Part shown: in pieces, positions 1 to 7,058 of the stretch
Layout: the number at the start of each line of letters is the position of its first letter
Position numbering within the stretch: the stretch's first letter is position 1
Source: DASRHY01 sp046765875
GTDB taxonomy: Bacteria; Actinomycetota; Actinomycetes; Propionibacteriales; Kribbellaceae
DNA length: 43,418 nucleotides
Direction of reading: 5' to 3'
NCBI GenBank assembly: GCA_046765875.1
Contig: JBKPSJ010000308.1
Location: 1 to 43,418, forward strand
Notes under the pieces: generated by a model
What the model saw: the letters and a program-made list of their open reading frames with translations, nothing else
The model's database searches: none
Told to the model about the DNA's origin: nothing
Program-made: the position numbers and the translations under genes

Positions 1-177
1 CGGTAGGACCGGGCAGCGGACGTGGATCGGACCGCGTTCGGCGGTTCCGTCCGTCATCGCGACGACGCCAGCGTCGAAGCGCAGATAGAACGTCTTCGCG
101 TACGTCGCGATCACCCGGCCGCGCGTACCTTCCGACAGGACCGCGCGAGCACCCACGCCGAGATCGAGTGCTCTCAT
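1..177 (-). CDS. DUF2877 protein (AllH/YlbF-like), N-terminal part
   Basis: The gene is cut by the left window edge; 59 codons from the ATG at 177 are visible. The protein begins MRALDLGVGARAV and continues with GRVIATYAKTFYLRFDAG-type sequence, which resembles the start of DUF2877 proteins (a G-R-V strand, then a short hydrophobic strand with an invariant-looking L, then P-x-x-V near residue 50). In E. coli-type allantoin users the DUF2877 protein AllH works with FdrA (AllF) and the DUF1116 protein (AllG) as oxamate carbamoyltransferase. FdrA and DUF1116 homologues lie at 8000-9478 and 9468-10853, which supports the call. The start is the second of two tandem copies of the gene's beginning; the first copy (ATG at 221) ends after 15 codons. 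The family call rests on 59 residues plus context, so it is moderate. Confidence 0.6.
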   Translation of the reverse strand, partial: MRALDLGVGARAVLSEGTRGRVIATYAKTFYLRFDAGVVAMTDGTAERGPIHVRCPVLP

Positions 178-238
178 CCGGTCTCCGCGCGAGCACCGAC
201 GCCGAGGTCTAGTGCTCTCATGCGCTCTCCGCGCGAGC
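141..238. repeat. 44-bp imperfect tandem duplication at a gene junction
   Basis: Units 195-238 and 151-194 match at 39 of 44 positions, and 141-150 begins a third unit. Each unit carries the end of the argininosuccinate-lyase-like gene's context and an ATGA start for the DUF2877 gene (ATG at 221 and at 177). The period is 44, so the copies are in different frames. Confidence 0.85.
174..221 (-). other. 15-codon relay mini-ORF made by the 44-bp duplication
   Basis: The ATG at 221 overlaps the TGA of the argininosuccinate-lyase-like gene (ATGA), reads MRALDLGVGARAETG and stops at the TGA at 176-174. That TGA in turn overlaps the ATG at 177 of the DUF2877 gene. The duplication has turned one stop-start overlap into two in series. 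A translational relay role is inference. Confidence 0.5.
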
Positions 239-1705
239 CTGGTCCAGCAGCGCTGCCTCGATCTCCTCGAAACGCGCGGTTCGGCGCCGGGCCTGGTCGG
301 CGAGCGCGTGCAACTCGGGCCGGAGGGCGCTGACCATCTTCTCCATTGCGACAGGCGCGGCGCCGCCCTGCGCCGTGCGGGACTGGACGATCTGCCAGGG
401 GTCCAGCACCGCCGACAGATCTCGGCCGGCCAGACCCCAGGACCGACCGGTATGCGCCATCGCGGCCTCGTCGATCATCGTGCCGGTGATCTCGACACCC
501 GGTATGCCGGCGCGGCTAGCGGCCCGAACCGCGTTGCCGACCACGACGTACGCCGTGCGGTAGTCGACCCGACAGATCTGCACCAAGTGCTCGGCGAGAT
601 CCGTGGCTTGCGTATAGCCGCGCCGCAACTCGTCGTACATGCGTTCCGTGTTGACTCGCAGTGTGCGTACGACGCCGGTAATCAACCGCGTGATCCGCAA
701 CGACAGATCCAAGGCCCGGGGCACCTCGCCGTACGCGAAGATCAGGTTGTCGCTGCGCGCGGACGGGCTCTTGGTCACGGCGAGGAATCCGGTCAGCCGG
801 CCGATCACCACACCCGACGCGCCGCGCACGATCGACAGCGAATACGGGTTGCGCTTGTTCGGCATCAGGACGCTGGCCCGGGTGTACTCCTGCGCCAGGT
901 CGACGAAGTCGAACTCCGAGCTGGACCAGATCTCGAGGTCCTCGGCCAGTTTGCTGAAGTTCGACAGCAGGCTGGCCGCGGTGGCGAGGATGTGGACCAG
1001 GCCGTCTACCTGCCACATCGCGTCCCGAGTGTGCTGGATGAATCCGTCGAAGCCGAGTGCGTCCGCGATGTACGTCCGGTCGTCGAGCAGGCGGGTGCCG
1101 TTGACGCACCCGGCGCCGCCCGGGCTGCAATCCACCCAGTCGAGTTCTTCGAGCAGCCGGCGCGCGTCTCGCACAGCCGGGTAGACGAACGACAGCAGGT
1201 AGTGCCCGAACGTCGACGGCTGGGCCTGCTGCAGATACGTCTGGTCCGGCATCAACGTCTCGGCATGGGCCGCGGCCTGCGACGTGGTCTCCGATGCGAA
1301 GTGCGCGGCTTCCGCGACGAGCTCGGCGAGTTGGCGCCTCAGGTGGAGCCGCAGCGCGATCCGGGCCGCCTCCCGCCGCGGCCGTCCAGCATGCAACCAA
1401 CCGCCCACGTCGCCGAGGCGAGAGACGAAGTACCGCTCGCGCGAGTTGTACGGCTCGCCGTACGACGCGTCGTACGGGAACTCCTCGGCGGGTGTCGCGG
1501 AGACCTCCAACAGCAGCTCCAGCAACGCCTTCCGGGCGGCCGGCGGCACCAGACCGCGGCGGCCGAGATCGAGCACGTGCGCTATGTCGGCGAGGTTCAT
1601 CCCGGCGTGCAGCACCGGGGCGTCCGCGTTCTCCCAGGCGAACCCGGACTCGACCAGCTCCGGCGCCGGCCCACTCGTCGGCGGGCCACCCTCACGCGGC
1701 GACAC
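218..1705 (-). CDS. argininosuccinate-lyase-like enzyme of the aspartase/fumarase superfamily (XcbE1/XcbC1-type candidate)
   Basis: 495 residues from the GTG at 1705, a usual size for this superfamily. The signature loop reads ASVLMPNKRNPYSLSIVRG, corresponding to the conserved S-x-x-M-P-x-K-x-N loop of argininosuccinate and adenylosuccinate lyases. It is unlikely to be housekeeping ArgH, because it sits in an overlapping operon with a phosphosulfolactate synthase, a second superfamily member and a PLP desulfhydrase-like enzyme. That set matches bacterial coenzyme M synthesis, where two superfamily members act, one eliminating phosphate from phosphosulfolactate and the other implicated in decarboxylation. 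The open frame extends to a GTG at 1765, but that extension is Arg-rich out-of-frame reading of a 70-bp repeat. The GTG at 1705 keeps the GGGAGG ribosome site four bases upstream. Which pathway step it performs cannot be told from sequence alone. Confidence 0.8.
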   Translation of the reverse strand: MSPREGGPPTSGPAPELVESGFAWENADAPVLHAGMNLADIAHVLDLGRRGLVPPAARKALLELLLEVSATPAEEFPYDASYGEPYNSRERYFVSRLGDVGGWLHAGRPRREAARIALRLHLRRQLAELVAEAAHFASETTSQAAAHAETLMPDQTYLQQAQPSTFGHYLLSFVYPAVRDARRLLEELDWVDCSPGGAGCVNGTRLLDDRTYIADALGFDGFIQHTRDAMWQVDGLVHILATAASLLSNFSKLAEDLEIWSSSEFDFVDLAQEYTRASVLMPNKRNPYSLSIVRGASGVVIGRLTGFLAVTKSPSARSDNLIFAYGEVPRALDLSLRITRLITGVVRTLRVNTERMYDELRRGYTQATDLAEHLVQICRVDYRTAYVVVGNAVRAASRAGIPGVEITGTMIDEAAMAHTGRSWGLAGRDLSAVLDPWQIVQSRTAQGGAAPVAMEKMVSALRPELHALADQARRRTARFEEIEAALLDQARAESA

Positions 1706-1782
1706 GATGCCTCCCGGACTCGACCAGCTCCGGCGCCGGCCCACTCGTCGGCGGGCCACCCTCACGCGGCGACATCATGCCT
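1643..1782. repeat. 70-bp tandem duplication at a gene junction
   Basis: Units 1643-1712 and 1713-1782 differ at only two positions, both in the start region: the upstream copy has ATGATG and the downstream copy ATCGTG (minus strand). The unit contains the ribosome site, the start and the first 20 or so codons of the argininosuccinate-lyase-like gene, and the stop codon of the PLP-enzyme gene. Confidence 0.93.
1692..1778 (-). other. 28-codon relay mini-ORF made by the 70-bp duplication
   Basis: The ATGATG at 1778-1773 overlaps the end of the PLP-enzyme gene and has GGGAGG just upstream. It reads MMSPREGGPPTSGPAPELVE and then, because the period is 70, shifts frame and ends RHRVAA-stop at 1694-1692. 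The stop lies 14 bases past the GTG (1705) of the real gene, so stop-start overlap is kept. Translation of this mini-ORF is inferred. Confidence 0.5.
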
Positions 1783-2667
1783 CCCGTACTCGCTGATCGC
1801 GGTCACCAGCCCACCGGTATGCCAGAACACCACCGGTCCTGGAGCACGACGGTCCAGCAGGACGGCCATCGCCTTGGCGGTGTACGTGTGGTCGAGCAGC
1901 AGCCCTTCGGTCTCCAGCGCGAGCGCCGCGGCGGCGAGGTCGTCGGGGCCCGGTACGCCGAAGCCCGGGCCGCGGCCGTCCACGATCTCGAGCCTGCCGT
2001 GATCCGGCTCCGGATGCCCCCGCAGCGCCGCGCACTCACTCGCCAGCCCGTGCACCTTCGCCGCGATCTCGTCCGGCGGCCGGCTCACCGACACTCCAAG
2101 CAGCCTGGTGGCACCCGGTACAGCGAGCAGCCCGGCACAACTACCACCCGAGCCGACCGGAAGCACCGTGAGACCGGCATCGGTCTGCGCCGACAACTCG
2201 GCTGCGGCGGCCGCGAAGCCGAGTGCCCCGACTGGCGTGGATCCGCCGCGCGGCATCGCGTACGGACGACCGGCAGCGGAATCAGCCAACTCCTGCACGG
2301 CTGGGTCGATGCGGTCACGTTCGCCCGGACCGAGGTGGTGCAGTGTCGCGCCGGCCCGGCGGGCCAATTCCAGGTTGGCCGAGTCCTCCGACCCGGAGAC
2401 GACAAGCGCACAGCCGATCCCCGCGCGAGACGCCGCCAGCGCGGCGGCCGGGAGAAAGTTGGAGCTCGCGCTACCTCCCGTCACCAGCACATCGCATCCG
2501 TCGTCCAATGCGGCACCCACCAGATATTCCAGCGCCCTCGCCTTGTTGCCAGAAGCACCGAACCCGGTCAGGTCGTCCCGCTTGACATAGATCTCCAGAC
2601 CCACCACCTCCGACAGCCGGCTGGCGTACACGAGCGGTGTCGGCAGCACCGCGAGCGGGTACCTCAC
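1762..2667 (-). CDS. D-cysteine desulfhydrase/ACC deaminase-family PLP enzyme (XcbD1-type candidate)
   Basis: 301 residues from a GTG at 2667 that overlaps the TGA of the preceding gene (GTGA). The N-terminus has PTPLVYASRLSEVVG, then KRDDLTGFGASGNKAR near residues 29-44, the fold-type II PLP lysine motif (GNK) of the D-cysteine desulfhydrase/1-aminocyclopropane-1-carboxylate deaminase family. TGGSASSN near residue 63 and the glycine-rich VGSGGSCAGL (phosphate-binding type) fit the same fold. In the bacterial coenzyme M pathway a member of this family is implicated in putting the thiol on the sulfonate skeleton. The neighbours here make that the preferred reading. A catabolic desulfhydrase acting on a sulfur amino acid is the alternative. 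The 3' end lies inside the 70-bp tandem repeat. Confidence 0.82.
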   Translation of the reverse strand: MRYPLAVLPTPLVYASRLSEVVGLEIYVKRDDLTGFGASGNKARALEYLVGAALDDGCDVLVTGGSASSNFLPAAALAASRAGIGCALVVSGSEDSANLELARRAGATLHHLGPGERDRIDPAVQELADSAAGRPYAMPRGGSTPVGALGFAAAAAELSAQTDAGLTVLPVGSGGSCAGLLAVPGATRLLGVSVSRPPDEIAAKVHGLASECAALRGHPEPDHGRLEIVDGRGPGFGVPGPDDLAAAALALETEGLLLDHTYTAKAMAVLLDRRAPGPVVFWHTGGLVTAISEYGRHDVAA

Positions 2668-3971
2668 GGCCGGTCCCGGTTGACGACGTGGTCAACCATC
2701 AAACCGGCGACCGCGATCGCGTCGTCGCTCAGCCAGGCCCGGACCTCCTCAGCCTTGGCGACGTGCAGAGCGGCCAGGTGTTCCGGAAGGTCCGAGACCG
2801 GGACGTCGCGGAGCACGTCCTGAAGCAGGCCCTGTGCGCGGTGCTTGCCGAGCCGCGACGACAGCCCGGCCAGCACCTGCTCGGTGCCGAGCGGATGAGC
2901 CCGCAGGTTGCGCTCCATCGCGGCTGTGTCGACCTCCAGACCGTCCAGCAGTCGCCGGCCGTACCGCAGCGCCGCTCCGGTGAGCAGGCAGATCTCGGGC
3001 AGTGCGATCCACTCGGCCTTCCAGGACCGGCCGTCGCGCTCGTGCTGCCCGACCATCGACTCCAGCAGGACGGCGGCCGACGATCGCGCCAGCCGGGCCA
3101 GGGTGCCGAGGTGCTCGGCTGTCTCCGGGTTGCGCTTGTGCGGCATCGTGATGCTGCTCGTGCCGCCGCCGGCCGGTTCGCGCAGTTCGCCGATCTCGGG
3201 ACGCTGCAGCTCGTACACCTCGTCGCCGATCCGGGCCAGGGTCGCGCAGACCATCGCCAGCACGTGGCCGAACTCCGCGATCCGGTCCCGCGCGGTCAGC
3301 CACGAGATGCCGGGGTCCGCCAGCCCCAGTTCCTCGCAGAACAAGGCCCGCAACTGAGGTCCCGACGCACCGAAGAACGCCAGCGTCCCCGCCGCGCCGG
3401 CCAGTTGCCCGGTCTCCCAACGCGATCGGCCCACGGACATCCGCTGCAGGTGCCGGGAGAACTCGTCGGCCCAGGACGCCGCCTTCAACCCGAACGTCGT
3501 CGGCGAACCGGGCTGACCATGCGTACGACCCGGCATGACCGTGTCCCGGTGCTCCGCGGCCAGGTCCAGCAGCGTGGCCAGGATCGCCCGCAGGTCCCTT
3601 CGTACGATCGCTCCGACATCACGCATGACGAGCCCGAACCACGTGTCGGTGAGGTCCTGCACGGTGGCGCCGTAGTACACGTACTCCCCGGCGACGCCCT
3701 CGAGTGCCTTGATCAGGCCGAGCGTCGAGTGTCCGGCTTTGCGCGTCTCGGCGGCCACGAGGTCCAGGTCGAGCAGATCCACCCGGGCGTGGGCCGCGAT
3801 GTGATGGGCCGCCTCGGGAGGGATGATGCCGAGCCGGCTCTGGCAGTGCGCCAGCGCGACCAGGATGTCGAGCCAGGTCTGCAGTCGCGCCTCCTCCCCG
3901 AACACCGCCTCGAGCTCGTCGGTGCCCCACAGGTGCGCGTACAGCGGTGAGTCGCTCAGACGGGTTGCCAT
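2664..3971 (-). CDS. adenylosuccinate-lyase/carboxymuconate-cycloisomerase-like enzyme (XcbC1/XcbE1-type candidate)
   Basis: 435 residues from the ATG at 3971, which overlaps the preceding gene by 16 bases. The catalytic loop GGGTSSITMPHKRNPETAEHL near residue 270 is the intact superfamily signature (S-S-x-x-M-P-H-K-R-N-P). GRTHGQPGSPTTFGLKAASW near residue 145 holds the His-containing T-H-x-Q-P-type motif, so both catalytic regions are present. Similarity is to PurB/PcaB-type proteins, but the operon contains a phosphosulfolactate synthase. In the Xanthobacter coenzyme M pathway a superfamily member (XcbC1) eliminates phosphate from phosphosulfolactate to give sulfoacrylate. This protein and the one at 218-1705 are the two candidates for the superfamily steps. 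An open frame continues upstream to 4298, but that is out-of-frame reading of the preceding gene. Confidence 0.82.
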   Translation of the reverse strand: MATRLSDSPLYAHLWGTDELEAVFGEEARLQTWLDILVALAHCQSRLGIIPPEAAHHIAAHARVDLLDLDLVAAETRKAGHSTLGLIKALEGVAGEYVYYGATVQDLTDTWFGLVMRDVGAIVRRDLRAILATLLDLAAEHRDTVMPGRTHGQPGSPTTFGLKAASWADEFSRHLQRMSVGRSRWETGQLAGAAGTLAFFGASGPQLRALFCEELGLADPGISWLTARDRIAEFGHVLAMVCATLARIGDEVYELQRPEIGELREPAGGGTSSITMPHKRNPETAEHLGTLARLARSSAAVLLESMVGQHERDGRSWKAEWIALPEICLLTGAALRYGRRLLDGLEVDTAAMERNLRAHPLGTEQVLAGLSSRLGKHRAQGLLQDVLRDVPVSDLPEHLAALHVAKAEEVRAWLSDDAIAVAGLMVDHVVNRDRP

Positions 3972-4846
3972 GCCGGCTCCCGCTGTCCGGCCAGCACCGC
4001 CAGCGCCTCGCGTACCTGGTCCAGCGTCGATCCCCACGGCACCGACACCCAGCCGTCGCCCTGTTCGAGCCCGCTCTCGCGCAGGCAGCATTTCGTCAGC
4101 AACACCGACTCGGTGCCGTCGCGCAACGCCGCGGACCGCATCGGGCACAGGTCGACGGTTGGCGGATCGTCGCCGTAGAACCACCGATGGATCTGCTGCG
4201 AACGCTCGCAGCCGATGAGGGTCCAGTCCTGCCGGTCCGGCCTCTCGTCCAGATACGACGCTCTCGTACCCGCAACCGCGACGCCAGACCCGCGGCACGG
4301 CAGCAGATAGTGGTCGGTCGGATGACCCGCGGCCAGGTCCGCGAACTCAACCACCTCGGGTACCAACTCAAGAGGCGGCAGGTTCTCGGCCGTTGACAGC
4401 ACTCGGCTCGCCTGGTCGAACAGCTTGGCCGGAACGGGCGGGACGATCTCGCGTACCCGGATCCGTACCGGTCGGGGCTCGACGATGAAGCTCACGTGCT
4501 CGTACCGGCCCTTGACGACGACAGCGCGGGCGTCGGGCGCGCGCCGCCGCGCGACCTCGGCCAGCGTGGACGGTACGGCGGTGTCGGCGTCGGGCTCGTG
4601 AACGTACGCGCACTCGTCCGACCCGGCCAGAACCCGCACCTGTGTGATGGGCGAGAACAGCGGTTCGTCCGACAACTTGTTCACCTGGACCAGCGCCGTG
4701 TCCTCGTTGTGCCGGACCACGATGAACCGGGTACGGCGGTACGCCTCGCGCCCGAGGAAGTGCGACCGCAGCGACTCGGGGTCGAGGTTCGGTCCGGCCG
4801 TCGTTACGGCGACACCGCGGTACTGCCCGGGCACCAGGTTCAACAC
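3956..4846 (-). CDS. unrecognised cysteine-rich protein of the sulfonate operon
   Basis: 296 residues from a GTG at 4846 that overlaps the TGA of the synthase gene by 7 bases, with GGAG five bases upstream. I do not recognise a family with confidence. Visible features: an N-terminal half rich in beta-type sequence (RFIVVRHNEDTALVQVNKL, RAVVVKGRYEHVSFIVEPRP), and a C-terminal half with cysteines at LLPCRGSG, LIGCERS, VDLCPMRS and LLTKCCL, spaced as if they could hold a metal or a redox pair. No signal peptide or membrane segment is seen. It is the second gene of an operon matching coenzyme M synthesis, where the last known step is a reduction, so a redox or scaffold role is a reasonable guess and no more. 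Longer open-frame readings upstream to 5383 are shadows of the synthase gene. Confidence 0.8.
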   Translation of the reverse strand: MLNLVPGQYRGVAVTTAGPNLDPESLRSHFLGREAYRRTRFIVVRHNEDTALVQVNKLSDEPLFSPITQVRVLAGSDECAYVHEPDADTAVPSTLAEVARRRAPDARAVVVKGRYEHVSFIVEPRPVRIRVREIVPPVPAKLFDQASRVLSTAENLPPLELVPEVVEFADLAAGHPTDHYLLPCRGSGVAVAGTRASYLDERPDRQDWTLIGCERSQQIHRWFYGDDPPTVDLCPMRSAALRDGTESVLLTKCCLRESGLEQGDGWVSVPWGSTLDQVREALAVLAGQREPAWQPV

Positions 4847-5604
4847 TGCCGCTCCGGTACGCCCACCGTGTCCGAGCGGAGCCCGAGCCGCAGCGTCTCG
4901 ACCGAGACCGCCTCCTCGAGCGCGACGTTGCCGAGGTTCACGTCCGGCCCGAAGGCGCGGATGAACCAGGCCTGCTGTGCCTTGCGCGGCGCCTCGAACA
5001 GCACCGAACCGAGTCCAGCAGCACAGACCAGTGCGTCCACGGTCTCGGTCCGAACCGAGCCGGTCCCGTCGTAGATCCCGACCGTCCCGCTCTCGCGTCC
5101 TTCGGCGACCACAATCGCCGCGCCGGCGTCCAGGTCCGCGTATGCCTCCGCAGCCCACTCGGACGCACCCATCACATCGCCGGGCCGTTTCGACCCGACC
5201 TCGGCGTACACGATGAAGTGCTCGGAGGCGGTCTCGATCAGCCTCCGCTTGTCCGTGGCCGACATCGGGGCGGTGCCGCGGGAGACCTCGACCGCCGGGC
5301 AGCCGATCTCGCCTGCCCACTCGAACAGCTCGGCGGTACGGCCCTGCATCCACGCGATCTCCAGCAGCGTGCCGCCGAGGCACGCGGTGACGTCGTTCTC
5401 GGCCAGCAGGGCGAGCTTCGCCGAAAGCGACCGGTCCACATACGCGGTCCCCCAGCCGATCTTCCAGATGTCGATGAACTCGCCGCCGGCGGCCAGGAAA
5501 CCCTGCGCGCTCAGCGCGGGGACGCCCTTGTCCAGCACGTGTGTGAGACCGTTCGTGCGTGGTTTCGCCGGGCGTTCGGGGAGGTCCAGGAAGCCTGGGA
5601 GCAC
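4840..5604 (-). CDS. comA: phosphosulfolactate synthase (ComA family, XcbB1-like)
   Basis: 254 residues from a GTG at 5604. The start FLDLPERPAKPRTNGLTHVLDKGVP is characteristic of the ComA family (the R-x-x-K-P-R then G-L-T-x-V-x-D-K-G pattern), followed by GGEFIDIWKIGWGTAY, GGTLLEIAWMQGR and ETASEHFIVYAEVGSK, which fit the family's TIM barrel. The family adds sulfite to phosphoenolpyruvate to make (2R)-phospho-3-sulfolactate, the first step of coenzyme M synthesis in methanogens and in the bacterial pathway. It is the first gene of a tightly overlapping minus-strand operon. Its promoter region (5605-5660) is shared with the divergent PurM-like gene and contains the TACTATAGTA palindrome. 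Use for another sulfonate, such as a spore-type sulfolactate, cannot be excluded, but the downstream genes favour a CoM-like product. Confidence 0.85.
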   Translation of the reverse strand: MLPGFLDLPERPAKPRTNGLTHVLDKGVPALSAQGFLAAGGEFIDIWKIGWGTAYVDRSLSAKLALLAENDVTACLGGTLLEIAWMQGRTAELFEWAGEIGCPAVEVSRGTAPMSATDKRRLIETASEHFIVYAEVGSKRPGDVMGASEWAAEAYADLDAGAAIVVAEGRESGTVGIYDGTGSVRTETVDALVCAAGLGSVLFEAPRKAQQAWFIRAFGPDVNLGNVALEEAVSVETLRLGLRSDTVGVPERQC

Positions 5605-5626
5605 CCCGTCATCGTAAGTCGAATCC

Positions 5627-5648
5627 GATATAGTCGTCTACTATAGTA
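5627..5648. promoter_or_regulatory. palindromic operator/promoter between the two divergent operons
   Basis: TACTATAGTA at 5639-5648 is a perfect 10-bp palindrome, and GATATAGT at 5627-5634 looks like a second, degraded copy 13 bases away. The TATAGT inside the palindrome could also act as a -10 box on either strand: plus towards the ATG at 5661, minus towards the GTG at 5604. The same core ACTATAGT recurs at 7022-7029 and 10888-10895. Confidence 0.7.
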
Positions 5649-5660
5649 AAGGGAGGCCAG

Positions 5661-6626
5661 ATGACCACCGCTCCCACAGGCCTCGATCTCGACATCGTCG
5701 TCGAGGCCGTCCGCGCCCATCCGGGTCTGCGGAACAAGTCCGCCATCGGCATCGTCACTGAGGCGCTAGGACCGTCGGACTGGCTCACCGGGCCCGGCGA
5801 CGACGCCGCCGCGATCGACCTGCCGGGCATTTCCGGGTCGAAGGTCGTCGCATGCGGGGAGGCACTGCTCCCCCGTTTCGTCCGGTCCGACCCGTACGGC
5901 GCCGGGATCGCGGCCGTGCTGTGCAACGTCAACGACATCGCCGCTACCGGCGGCGTATCCCTCGGCATCGTCGACACGATCGTCGCGGCACCGGGTATCG
6001 CCCGCACGATCTTGGCCGGCATGAGGCACGCCGCCGAGTTGTACGACGTACCGATCCTCGGCGGTCATCTCACCTCGTACGACGGCGAACCGTCGTTGTC
6101 GGCCTTCGCGGTCGGCACTGCGTCGGCGGCGCTGTCCGTGACTCGAGTCGAGGCCGGGCAGACCCTGGTCTTCGCGTGCGCACTCGGAGGTGCGATGCGG
6201 ATGGACTTCCCGTTCTATGCCGCGTTCGAGCAGCGCGGCAGTCGCTGTGCCGACGATGTACGTGTGCTCGCCGAGGTCGCGGGCAGTGGCGCTTGCGTGG
6301 CGGCCAAGGACGTCAGCATGGCCGGCATTGTCGGCTCGCTCGGAATGCTGCTGGAGTGGAGCGGGTGCGGCACCGCACTCGATCTGGACGCCCTGCCGCG
6401 GCCGTCGGACATACCGATCGCGGACTGGCTGAACTGCTTCCCGAGCTTCGCGTTCCTGATGTGCGTACCGCCGGGCCGGGAGGACGAGTGCATCGCGCCG
6501 TTCACCGCGCGCGGGCTGGAGGCCGCGGTCGTCGGGCGGATCGACGACAGCGGCACGGTATCCCTGCGACTCGGCGACCAGACGCGGGTCGCGGTCGACG
6601 TCGCCGTCACGGGACTGCGCCGATGA
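5661..6626 (+). CDS. AIR-synthase-related (PurM/ThiL/HypE-fold) ATP-binding protein
   Basis: 321 residues from the ATG at 5661, preceded by GGGAGG at 5651-5656. The N-terminal domain has GPGDDAAAID near residue 45, the acidic Mg-ATP motif of the PurM/ThiL/HypE/SelD superfamily, then AVLCNVNDIAATGG near residue 95 and LGGHLTSYDGEP near residue 133. The C-terminal part (about 170-320) has DVSMAGIVGSLGMLLEWSG, the usual second-domain glycine-rich segment. It resembles the group of stand-alone AIR-synthase-related proteins that includes methanogenesis marker protein 2 and the sll0787 type more than PurM itself. Members activate a carbonyl, thiocarboxylate or selenide with ATP. Divergent from the ComA operon, overlapped (ATGA) by the OsmC-like gene, and sharing the palindrome, it is likely part of the same pathway. 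The substrate is unknown. Confidence 0.75.
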   Translation: MTTAPTGLDLDIVVEAVRAHPGLRNKSAIGIVTEALGPSDWLTGPGDDAAAIDLPGISGSKVVACGEALLPRFVRSDPYGAGIAAVLCNVNDIAATGGVSLGIVDTIVAAPGIARTILAGMRHAAELYDVPILGGHLTSYDGEPSLSAFAVGTASAALSVTRVEAGQTLVFACALGGAMRMDFPFYAAFEQRGSRCADDVRVLAEVAGSGACVAAKDVSMAGIVGSLGMLLEWSGCGTALDLDALPRPSDIPIADWLNCFPSFAFLMCVPPGREDECIAPFTARGLEAAVVGRIDDSGTVSLRLGDQTRVAVDVAVTGLRR

Positions 6627-7012
6627 CCAGCCGGACGGTCGACGCGACCTGGGAGGGCGGGCTGCGGTGCACGGTCCAGGCCGGCAAGTTCCGTTTCGTC
6701 ATCGACGAGCCGGAGTCCGCGGGTGGTACCGACGCCGGGCCGCAGCCCACGGACATGCTGCTCGCCTCGGTCGGGTCCTGTGTGGCCTTGGCGCTGGCAT
6801 GGGTGGCCAAGAAGCGCGGCATCGGGCTCGGCGACCTGCGGGTCAGTACTACCGGCGTGTACGACGGGCCGCGGTTCAGCGAGATCTTGGTCCGGGTGCG
6901 CTGTGACCCGGAACCGCCCGAGTTCGGCAAGCTGCTGGCGGCGGCCGAACGAGTCTGCTACGTGAGCAACACCTTGCGCGAACTACCCAGACTCGACATG
7001 AGGGTGGGCTGA
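6623..7012 (+). CDS. OsmC/Ohr-family protein
   Basis: 129 residues from an ATG at 6623 overlapping the TGA of the PurM-like gene (ATGA), so probably translationally coupled to it. The OsmC layout is complete: a beta-rich start, PTDMLLASVGSCVALAL with the first conserved cysteine near residue 53, and ERVCYVSNTL with the second cysteine near residue 114, matching the C-x-V-S-N-T-L pattern of the family. OsmC proteins are thiol-dependent peroxidases, but many genomic neighbours use the fold for other small-molecule chemistry. The second gene of a unit facing a thiol/sulfonate operon could protect a reactive thiol or handle a thiol adduct. That is inference from position. Confidence 0.85.
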   Translation: MTSRTVDATWEGGLRCTVQAGKFRFVIDEPESAGGTDAGPQPTDMLLASVGSCVALALAWVAKKRGIGLGDLRVSTTGVYDGPRFSEILVRVRCDPEPPEFGKLLAAAERVCYVSNTLRELPRLDMRVG

Positions 7013-7018
7013 CCGGCA

Positions 7019-7032
7019 TCCACTATAGTGGA
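7019..7032. promoter_or_regulatory. palindromic operator upstream of the carbamate kinase gene
   Basis: TCCACTATAGTGGA is a perfect 14-bp palindrome beginning seven bases after the OsmC-like stop codon. It is the longest copy of the ACTATAGT element in this locus. A TATGAT at 7044-7049 downstream of it could be a -10 box for a very short leader to the ATG at 7059. Confidence 0.7.
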
Positions 7033-7058
7033 CGTCTCCTTCGTATGATAGGCGGCAG

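Noticed and set aside
218..1705. Reading the lyase-like gene as housekeeping argH
   Set aside because: No other arginine genes are nearby and the operon partners match CoM synthesis; the family label alone does not set the substrate.
1706..1765. N-terminal extension of the lyase-like gene to the GTG at 1765
   Set aside because: The extra 20 residues are an Arg-rich out-of-frame reading of the duplicated 70-bp unit; the GTG at 1705 keeps the ribosome site and the overlap.
212..2002. Long plus-strand open frame opposite the lyase and PLP-enzyme genes
   Set aside because: It is an antisense shadow created by high GC codon bias; the minus-strand frames have clear family motifs and overlapping stop-start junctions.
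7044..7049. TATGAT as proof that carbamate kinase mRNA is leaderless
   Set aside because: No convincing -35 box at the right spacing; the position of the transcription start cannot be fixed by eye.
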